From: Oscillospiraceae bacterium
GTDB taxonomy: Bacteria > Bacillota > Clostridia > Oscillospirales > Acutalibacteraceae
Reading direction: 5' to 3'
Assembly: GCA_902766855.1 (NCBI GenBank)
Contig: CACXFE010000111.1
Coordinates: forward strand, 1-11,618
DNA: 11,618 bases
Shown here: positions 6,609 through 11,618 of the stretch, one piece after another
Layout: each line of letters begins with the position of its first letter
Numbering within the stretch: the stretch's first letter is position 1
Translations under genes and position numbers: made by a program
The notes under the pieces: model-generated
Databases searched by the model: none
What the model was told of the DNA's origin: nothing
The model's input: the letters and a program-made list of their open reading frames with translations, nothing else

Positions 6609-6690
6609 CCAAATCAAGGTTTACATAAAACCGTTTGTTTCTCGCGGGACTACAAGCGATCAAAGAAAGGATGAAAAACAAGATTTTCAT
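6598..6690 (-). CDS. Possible 30-residue lipoprotein-like peptide
   Basis: This short open frame starts 29 nt after the hisK stop. A full GGAGG (6697-6701) stands 6 nt before the ATG, as good a site as those of the his genes. The peptide begins MKILFFILSLIAC: one lysine, a hydrophobic stretch and LIAC, which fits the lipobox pattern with Cys13 as the lipidated residue. A basic tail of 17 residues follows, ending NLDLAGG. The stop codon falls in the loop of the terminator-like hairpin at 6584-6608. If real, it would give a short membrane-anchored lipopeptide or a secreted signal. The hydrophobic segment is shorter than usual for a lipoprotein signal, no homologue is recognised, and the frame is short enough to occur by chance. 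The ribosome-binding site is the main argument for it. Confidence 0.4.
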   Translation of the reverse strand: MKILFFILSLIACSPARNKRFYVNLDLAGG

Positions 6691-6719
6691 GCCTTCCCTC
6701 CGCCGGATCGACCGCCTGT

Positions 6720-7529
6720 TCAAGAGAGTGGCACACGCTGCCAGCCGGTTTTGCTCCACACAAGGCAAGAGGTAAAACCCGCCTGAACGGCCAGTTTCTC
6801 CGCCTGATCAAAGCCGAAAGTCAATTTGGTTTTAGAGTGGCAATCACTGGAAAACAGAATGTCGCCCCCATATTGCCGAATCATTTTCAAAATGGCAAAA
6901 GACGGGTAAGGCACTTGCCTGACGCCCCGCGCCATCGCCCCGGTGTTCACCTCAAACGGGGCGCCGGACGGGATCAGCCGTTTAACGGCATCCTCCGCCG
7001 CCGCCAAAAAGCGCCGGCTTTCCCCATAGCCGCAGGCTTCGCTGAACTTCGAGATCAAATCGAAATGCCCGATGATGTCAGCCCCCGTTTTTTGCACCAC
7101 ATTCCCCACCAGCGCAAAATACTCTTCCGCCAATCGGTCAAAATCCCCGCCATAGAACGAATCAACGGCATAGCGCAGGCTCTCGGCGTTATGATCCACC
7201 GAGAGATGCCGCCCCTCTTTTCGCACCGAATGCACCGAGCCGATCACATACTCATACGGCGCGGTGGATTCTTCGGAATAATAGTCCTGCTCGATTCCGC
7301 AAAAAAGGGCGATCTGCCCCTGATATTTTTCTTTCAGGCGGGCAATTTCCCGCTGATAGTTTGCCGCCATGCCCCGCGGCATACAAAAATCCAAGTCGGG
7401 CAGGTTATAACTGTGGGAAGAAAAGCCTAACGCCGAAAGCCCTTGCTCGATCGCCGCTGTTACCATGTCTTCCGCCAAGTCCGCCCCATCGCAAAAAGTA
7501 CAGTGCGTATGAAAATTACAGTTGATCAC
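6720..7529 (-). CDS. hisK: Histidinol-phosphatase, PHP family
   Basis: This 269-residue cytoplasmic enzyme should remove phosphate from L-histidinol phosphate to give histidinol, the step between HisC and HisD. The length is close to B. subtilis HisJ and L. lactis HisK. Metal-binding residues of the PHP barrel are all visible: H7 and H9 in NFHTHC, H39 in SSHSYN, E80 in GIEQDY, H100 in GSVHSV, H155 in GHFD, and D229 and H231 in SSDCH. The start is a GTG inside the 3' end of hisIE, a 14-nt overlap, with AGGAG about 10 nt upstream; no in-frame ATG lies near. It is the last his gene of the operon, a usual place for this phosphatase in low-GC Gram-positives. The symbol hisJ is used for the same function in Bacillus. 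Confidence 0.92.
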   Translation of the reverse strand: MINCNFHTHCTFCDGADLAEDMVTAAIEQGLSALGFSSHSYNLPDLDFCMPRGMAANYQREIARLKEKYQGQIALFCGIEQDYYSEESTAPYEYVIGSVHSVRKEGRHLSVDHNAESLRYAVDSFYGGDFDRLAEEYFALVGNVVQKTGADIIGHFDLISKFSEACGYGESRRFLAAAEDAVKRLIPSGAPFEVNTGAMARGVRQVPYPSFAILKMIRQYGGDILFSSDCHSKTKLTFGFDQAEKLAVQAGFTSCLVWSKTGWQRVPLS

Positions 7530-8175
7530 CGGCCATTTTCTCCTGTTTCACTTTGTGATCGATCACATGGCGGGAAGCCAATTCCCGCTTGACATCTTCC
7601 ACCGAAATGCCCATTTCCACCATCATCACCATCACATGATACGCCAGATCGGCAATTTCGTAAATGGTTTCTTTCTTATCGTTGGCTTTGCCCGCGATGA
7701 TCACCTCGGTGGATTCTTCGCCCACCTTTTTTAAGATCTTATCTATGCCTTTTTGGAACAAATAGGAGGTGTAAGAACCTTCCGGCATTTCTTTCTTTCT
7801 GCCTTCCAGCAGGTCATACAGCCCCTCCATGGAAAACGCCGCGCGGTTTTCGCTTTCAAACACCGGGTGAGTAAAACAACTGTCGCTCCCGGTATGGCAA
7901 GCCGGGCCGTCTTTCTCCACCAAAACGGTCAACGCGTCCAGATCACAATCCGCCGTGATCGAAACAATGTGCTGATAATGCCCGCTGGTTTCCCCTTTCA
8001 GCCACAATTCCTGCCGGGAGCGGCTGTAAAAGCAGGTCAGTTCCTTTTCCATGGAAATGCGCAGGCTTTCCCGGTTCATATAGGCCAGCGTCAACACCTT
8101 GCCCGAAATCGCATCGACCACGATCGCGGGGATCAAACCGTTTTCATCAAATTTCAATTTTTCAATCTCGATCAT
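7516..8175 (-). CDS. hisIE: Bifunctional PR-AMP cyclohydrolase / PR-ATP pyrophosphatase
   Basis: This 219-residue fusion performs the second and third steps of histidine synthesis: pyrophosphate removal from phosphoribosyl-ATP and ring opening of phosphoribosyl-AMP. The HisI domain (about 1-105) shows LTLAYMN, SRSRQELWLKGETSGH, the metal motif CDLD (77-80) and PACHTGSDSC; cysteines 77, 93 and 100 have the spacing of the zinc ligands in HisI. The HisE domain (about 118-205) shows SYTSYLF, the helix KKVGEESTEVIIAGK with acidic residues E153, E154 and E157, and YEIADLAYH (E173, D176). The ATG overlaps the hisF stop as ATGA, with GAGG 8 nt upstream. The 3' end overlaps hisK by 14 nt. Confidence 0.96.
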   Translation of the reverse strand: MIEIEKLKFDENGLIPAIVVDAISGKVLTLAYMNRESLRISMEKELTCFYSRSRQELWLKGETSGHYQHIVSITADCDLDALTVLVEKDGPACHTGSDSCFTHPVFESENRAAFSMEGLYDLLEGRKKEMPEGSYTSYLFQKGIDKILKKVGEESTEVIIAGKANDKKETIYEIADLAYHVMVMMVEMGISVEDVKRELASRHVIDHKVKQEKMAGDQL

Positions 8176-8936
8176 TTTGTATACCTCACATTGATATTGT
8201 TTTGGGATAAGAGTTGTTTCAAATCGGCAATGGAAACTTCCCCGAAATGGAAGATCGAAGCCGCAAGCCCCGCCGAAACTTCGGGAACGGCTTCAAACAG
8301 CGTGACAAAATCCTGCGCACTGCCCGCGCCGCCCGAGGCGATCACCGGCACATTGACCGCGTCGCACACCGCGCGGAGCATGGAAAGATCAAAGCCTTGC
8401 TTCACCCCGTCGGTATCAATGGAATTGACTACCACTTCCCCCGCGCCGTTTTCTACACACTGCCGGATCCAACCGATCGCCTCCTTGCCGGTGTCATCCC
8501 GTCCGCCGCGGGCGAACACGCGGTATTCGCCGTTTACCCGCTTGATATCCGCCGAAATCACCACGCATTGACTGCCGTACTTTTCCGCCGCCTGCGAAAT
8601 CAGATCGGGGTTTTGGATCGCGCCGGAATTCACGCTTACCTTATCCGCCCCGCATTTCAGCACCCGGTCAAAATCCTCGATGCTTCGGATGCCGCCGCCC
8701 ACCGTAAGCGGAATGAAAATGCGGCTCGCCACTTCTTTTAAAATATCGGTAAAGATCCGCCGCCCGTCGCTTGAAGCGGTAATATCGTAAAACACCAGTT
8801 CGTCCGCCCCGCAGCGGCTGTAAAACTCTCCGAGTTCCACCGGGGAAGAAACATCCCGCAGGCCTTCGAAATTGACCCCTTTGACCACTCTGCCGTCCCG
8901 TACATCAAGGCAGGGGATAATGCGTTTGGTAATCAT
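8172..8936 (-). CDS. hisF: Imidazole glycerol phosphate synthase, cyclase subunit
   Basis: This 254-residue (beta/alpha)8 barrel uses ammonia delivered by HisH to convert PRFAR to imidazole glycerol phosphate and AICAR. Both catalytic aspartates are present at the family's standard positions: D11 in CLDVRDG and D130 in ISADIKR. The phosphate-binding loops TVGGGIRS, NSIDTDG and ASGGAGS are intact. GGAGG lies 7 nt before the ATG, inside the end of hisA, and the start overlaps the hisA stop by 4 nt. Its partner hisH is two genes upstream. Confidence 0.97.
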   Translation of the reverse strand: MITKRIIPCLDVRDGRVVKGVNFEGLRDVSSPVELGEFYSRCGADELVFYDITASSDGRRIFTDILKEVASRIFIPLTVGGGIRSIEDFDRVLKCGADKVSVNSGAIQNPDLISQAAEKYGSQCVVISADIKRVNGEYRVFARGGRDDTGKEAIGWIRQCVENGAGEVVVNSIDTDGVKQGFDLSMLRAVCDAVNVPVIASGGAGSAQDFVTLFEAVPEVSAGLAASIFHFGEVSIADLKQLLSQNNINVRYTK

Positions 8937-9646
8937 GTTGCCGCCTCCAATGCTTCCCGCAGATCAATCGCCCCGATATAATAGGCTTTTCCGATAATCG
9001 CGCCGGCAAGCCCCATTTCCCGCAAGGCCTTAATATCCTCGATGGAGGACACCCCGCCCGACGCGATCAGCGCCAGATCAAAACGATCGGACAATGCGCG
9101 ATATAACGCGCGGTTGGTGCCCTGCATGGCGCCGTCTTTGGAAATATCGGTACAGATCACCGTTTTAACGCCGATCGCCTGCATCTTTTCGCAAAAATCA
9201 ACCGCGCTGTATGCGGAATTCTCCATCCACCCGCGGATGGCGACAAAGCCGTCTTTGATATCCACCCCCACGGCGATCCTTTCTCCATAGCGGGCAACCG
9301 CCGCTTTTAAAAACCCTTCGTCTTCCACGGCGGCCGTGCCTAAAATCACACGGTCGATCCCGTTTTCCAGGTACTTTTCCACCGTTTCCATCGTGCGGAT
9401 CCCGCCGCCGATTTCGGTAAACAACCCGGTTTCCCGCGCGATCTGCCGCACCACTTCAAAATTGGGAGTCGTGCCGCTTTTTGCGCCTTCCAAATCCACC
9501 AGATGCACCTGCCCGGCGCCGGCGTTTTCAAAAGCGCGGGCCACTTCCAGCGGCTGTTCGCTGTAAACCGTCATCTGCTGATAATCGCCTTGATACAGGC
9601 GCACCGCGCGCCCTTCAAAAAGGTCGATCGCAGGAAAAAGTTTCAT
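8933..9646 (-). CDS. hisA: ProFAR isomerase
   Basis: This 237-residue (beta/alpha)8 barrel is related to HisF and opens the aminoaldose ring of ProFAR to give PRFAR by an Amadori rearrangement. The catalytic pair is D8 in PAIDLFEG and D129 in GVDIKDG. The phosphate-binding signatures EIGGGIRT and ASGGVSS and the loop TDISKDG are intact. GGAGG (9654-9658) lies 7 nt before the ATG, and the start overlaps the hisH stop by 4 nt. The actinobacterial HisA/TrpF dual enzyme (PriA) is a theoretical alternative, but a complete his operon of Bacillota type favours plain HisA. Confidence 0.95.
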   Translation of the reverse strand: MKLFPAIDLFEGRAVRLYQGDYQQMTVYSEQPLEVARAFENAGAGQVHLVDLEGAKSGTTPNFEVVRQIARETGLFTEIGGGIRTMETVEKYLENGIDRVILGTAAVEDEGFLKAAVARYGERIAVGVDIKDGFVAIRGWMENSAYSAVDFCEKMQAIGVKTVICTDISKDGAMQGTNRALYRALSDRFDLALIASGGVSSIEDIKALREMGLAGAIIGKAYYIGAIDLREALEAAT

Positions 9647-10263
9647 GCCGTTTCCTCCGTTTCACAAAAGGCCCGCAGAATCGCAAGCCCGGTTTTTCCG
9701 CTCTTTTCCGGGTGGAACTGACAGCCCACAATGGAGCCGCGCGCGGCGGCGGCCGTCATCCTGACGCCGTATTCGGTTGCGGCGATGAGATTTTTTTCGC
9801 AATGATCCGCGAAAAAAGAATGCACAAAATAAACATGATCCCCGTTTTGAATGTGCCGGAAAAGGGATGGATTCCCCACCAGTTCCAATGCGTTCCATCC
9901 GATATGCGGAATGGGGAGCCGACCGGGCAATCTGCCTTGCATCGGCACCACTTCCCCTTCGATCAGCCCCAGCCCTTCATATTCTCCGAACTCATAACTC
10001 TTTTGGAACAGCAACTGCATCCCAAGACAAATCCCAAGCAGCGGCTTGCCGTTTTCCGCCTCTTGTTTGATCAGGCGATCCAACCCGTTCTTTTTGAGTT
10101 TTTCCGCCGCGTCGCCAAATGCGCCCACACCCGGCAAAATCAGTTTTTCCGCCTGCCGGATCACTTCGGGCGAAGAAGTTACGGCGCAATCCGCCCCCAC
10201 CGCTTTCAAAGAAGAAGAAAGCGAAAACAGATTTCCCACACCGTAATCAATGATTGCGATCAT
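9643..10263 (-). CDS. hisH: Imidazole glycerol phosphate synthase, glutaminase subunit
   Basis: This 206-residue class I glutamine amidotransferase hydrolyses glutamine and channels ammonia to HisF. The triad is complete: C79 in GICLGMQLLF, and H184 and E186 in CQFHPEKSG. The N terminus IAIIDYGVGNL and the oxyanion region PGVGAFGD (44-51) are typical of HisH. Two starts are possible. The ATG at 10263 overlaps the hisB stop as TGATG and has GGGAG (10271-10275) 7 nt upstream, so it is preferred. A GTG one codon earlier would leave only 4 nt to that site. Confidence 0.96.
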   Translation of the reverse strand: MIAIIDYGVGNLFSLSSSLKAVGADCAVTSSPEVIRQAEKLILPGVGAFGDAAEKLKKNGLDRLIKQEAENGKPLLGICLGMQLLFQKSYEFGEYEGLGLIEGEVVPMQGRLPGRLPIPHIGWNALELVGNPSLFRHIQNGDHVYFVHSFFADHCEKNLIAATEYGVRMTAAAARGSIVGCQFHPEKSGKTGLAILRAFCETEETA

Positions 10264-10862
10264 CACAGTACTCCCTTCGTAGAAGGAATTTCATTCTGAT
10301 GTGCCGCATCAATCGCCACCGCCGCCGCCAGGCTGCGCGCAACCGATTTGAACGCCCCTTCGATGATATGGTGGGAATTTCTGCCCGCCAACTGCCGGAT
10401 ATGCAGGGTGATGGCCGCGCTTCGCACAAATCCGAGGAAAAATTCCTCGGTCAGTTCCGTATCAAAATCGCCCACCTTTTGCGCGGGGATCTCTAACGCA
10501 TAAGAAAGATGCGCCCTGCCGGAGAGATCCACCGCGGTTAAAATCAGGCTTTCATCCATCGGCAGCAGGAAACTGCCGTACCGCGTTACGCCCCGCTTTT
10601 CGCCCAACGCCTCTTTCAAAGCACTGCCCAGCGCGATCCCGATATCTTCCACCGTATGGTGATCATCCACCTCGGTGTCGCCTTTGCAGGTGAGGGTCAG
10701 GTCAAACCGTCCGTGGCGTGCAAAAAGCGTAAGCATATGGTCAAGAAAACCACAGCCGGTATGGATCCGGCTTTCCCCGCTCCCGTCAAGCGACAAGGCA
10801 AGTTGAATCTCTGTTTCGTTGGTTTTTCTGTTAATTTCCGCCGTTCTCATCTTCATCACCAT
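10263..10862 (-). CDS. hisB: Imidazoleglycerol-phosphate dehydratase
   Basis: This protein of up to 199 residues removes water from imidazole glycerol phosphate to give imidazole acetol phosphate. It is the single-function form, without the fused phosphatase of enteric HisB, matching the separate hisK downstream. Manganese-binding and catalytic motifs are clear: GFLDHMLT (38-45), VDDHHTVEDIG (65-75), MDESL (102-106) and GRNSHHIIEGA (160-170). The N terminus is uncertain. ATG codons at 10862, 10856 and 10850 are in frame; the last begins MRTAEINRKT, the usual start of the family, but no strong ribosome-binding site separates them. hisC ends 6 nt before the longest start. Confidence 0.95.
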   Translation of the reverse strand: MVMKMRTAEINRKTNETEIQLALSLDGSGESRIHTGCGFLDHMLTLFARHGRFDLTLTCKGDTEVDDHHTVEDIGIALGSALKEALGEKRGVTRYGSFLLPMDESLILTAVDLSGRAHLSYALEIPAQKVGDFDTELTEEFFLGFVRSAAITLHIRQLAGRNSHHIIEGAFKSVARSLAAAVAIDAAHQNEIPSTKGVL

Positions 10863-10868
10863 CTCTTT

Positions 10869-11618
10869 CTAAAATGCAAACTGCGCTTTGATCTCCCGCA
10901 AAGCGGCAAGGAGCAAATCGGCTTCTTCCCTGCTTCCCACCGTGATGCGGTTGTACTCTTGAATGCGTTTCTGATCAAAATGACGCACCAAAACGCCCCG
11001 TTCTTTCAGGGCCAGATAAAGTGCTTGTCCACCGATTTTTTCATGCTTTACAAACACAAAATTCGCCATGGAATCGGTTTGCAAGAAGCCCATATCGGCC
11101 AATTCTTTTTTCATATATTCGCGGGTTTCCATGATTTTGAAACAGTTTTCCCGATAATACGCCGCCGCTTGAAGCGCCGCCCTTCCCGCCGCCTGCGTCA
11201 GCCGATCCACATTGTACGGGTTGGTGGAATACTTGATCCGTTCAAGGTCTGCGATCAGATCCCGGTGCCCGATGGCAAACCCGAGCCGAGCCCCCGCCAT
11301 GCTGCGGGATTTGGAAAAGGTTTGTATGACCAGCAGGTTTTCATACCGTTTAGTCAGTTTCACGGCGCTGGTGCCGCCGAAATCGATATACGCCTCGTCG
11401 ATCACCACCACGCCGCCCGGATTTTTCGAAACGATCCGTTCGATCTCTGTGATCGGCAGCAAAAGCCCGGTCGGTGCGTTGGGATTGGCAATCACGATCA
11501 GATTGTTTTTTCCGTCATACATCGCGGTGTCAATGCGAAAATCCTCCGTCAACGGGATCACATCGGCCGAAATCCCGTACAACGCGGCAAAAACGCTGTA
11601 AAACCCGTAGGTAATATC
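10869..11618 (-). CDS. hisC: Histidinol-phosphate aminotransferase, N terminus cut off
   Basis: The visible 249 C-terminal residues belong to a PLP-dependent fold type I aminotransferase that converts imidazole acetol phosphate to histidinol phosphate with glutamate as donor. Seen are ANPNAPTG, VVIDEAYIDF (the PLP-contacting Asp and Tyr), TFSKSRSMAGARLG with the Schiff-base lysine at about residue 103 of the fragment, and the C-terminal arginine in RITVGSREE. The open frame continues to the last base of the window with DITYGFYSVFAALYG, which is normal HisC sequence, so the TTG at 11582 is internal and roughly 110 residues plus the true start lie beyond the edge. The position next to hisB supports HisC rather than a general aminotransferase. 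Confidence 0.94.
   Translation of the reverse strand, partial: DITYGFYSVFAALYGISADVIPLTEDFRIDTAMYDGKNNLIVIANPNAPTGLLLPITEIERIVSKNPGGVVVIDEAYIDFGGTSAVKLTKRYENLLVIQTFSKSRSMAGARLGFAIGHRDLIADLERIKYSTNPYNVDRLTQAAGRAALQAAAYYRENCFKIMETREYMKKELADMGFLQTDSMANFVFVKHEKIGGQALYLALKERGVLVRHFDQKRIQEYNRITVGSREEADLLLAALREIKAQFAF

Noticed and set aside
6671..6775. A 34-codon plus-strand frame beginning MKNKIF, antisense to the end of hisK
   Set aside because: No promoter is seen, the only purine stretch touches the ATG with no spacing, and much of its length is the shadow of hisK coding sequence. The opposite-strand frame at 6598-6690 has far better signals.
7753..8571. Long plus-strand open frame antisense to hisIE and hisF
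   Set aside because: Both his genes have intact catalytic motifs and tight overlaps on the minus strand. The plus frame translates to a low-complexity His/Arg/Phe-rich mix without recognisable motifs, as expected for a shadow frame.
10264..10266. GTG as the start of hisH
   Set aside because: Spacing to the GGGAG site would be only 4 nt. The next codon, ATG at 10263, has 7 nt and gives the usual N terminus of the family.
9481..10299. Long plus-strand open frame antisense to hisH and parts of hisA and hisB
   Set aside because: It crosses the junctions of three real genes, has no ribosome-binding site, and its composition is that of a reverse-strand shadow.
11580..11582. TTG as the start of hisC
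   Set aside because: The frame stays open to the window edge and the upstream residues DITYGFYSVFAA are typical internal HisC sequence, so the gene is truncated by the window rather than starting here.

Overview
This window looks like chromosomal DNA of an uncultured or unnamed member of the Bacillota, probably class Clostridia. The base composition is moderate, strong GGAGG ribosome-binding sites precede most genes, promoters are of the sigma-A type, and the histidine genes run hisC-B-H-A-F-IE with a PHP-type histidinol-phosphatase at the end, an order familiar from low-GC Gram-positives. Genus-level identification is not possible from the sequence alone. There are no signs of mobile elements, CRISPR arrays, rRNA or tRNA genes.

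Layout, left to right. Positions 1-178 hold no gene but carry two divergent promoters: one fires leftward out of the window, and the other (an extended -10 promoter) drives a single-gene unit encoding an orphan PHP-domain metal-dependent hydrolase (224-934). That gene ends in two successive hairpin terminators. The second of these also serves the convergent operon arriving from the right.

Positions 1047-6449 (minus strand) form a regulator-plus-envelope-export module: a TetR-family regulator, then a DUF308/HdeD-like six-helix membrane protein, an MMPL/RND-type exporter, and an exported protein with xxxLxxG heptad repeats. The last three genes overlap by 4 and 8 nt and are almost certainly co-translated. 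A perfect 45-nt palindrome lies between the regulator and the transporter genes. It can be read as the tetR terminator, as an operator, or as both. The module probably exports an envelope lipid or other hydrophobic compound. The substrate is unknown.

Positions 6720-11618 (minus strand) are the distal part of a histidine biosynthesis operon: hisC (cut by the right edge), hisB, hisH, hisA, hisF, hisIE and hisK. Apart from the 6-nt gap between hisC and hisB, neighbouring genes overlap by 1 to 14 nt. Together they cover the steps from phosphoribosyl-ATP to histidinol, including both IGP synthase subunits; hisG and hisD must lie outside the window.

The least expected item is between the his operon and tetR. 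A 30-codon open frame (6598-6690) with an excellent GGAGG site and a lipoprotein-like signal ending in LIAC is followed at once by terminator-like hairpins. The tetR leader then carries its own 11-codon upstream frame and a hairpin. Both short frames are predictions from sequence only.
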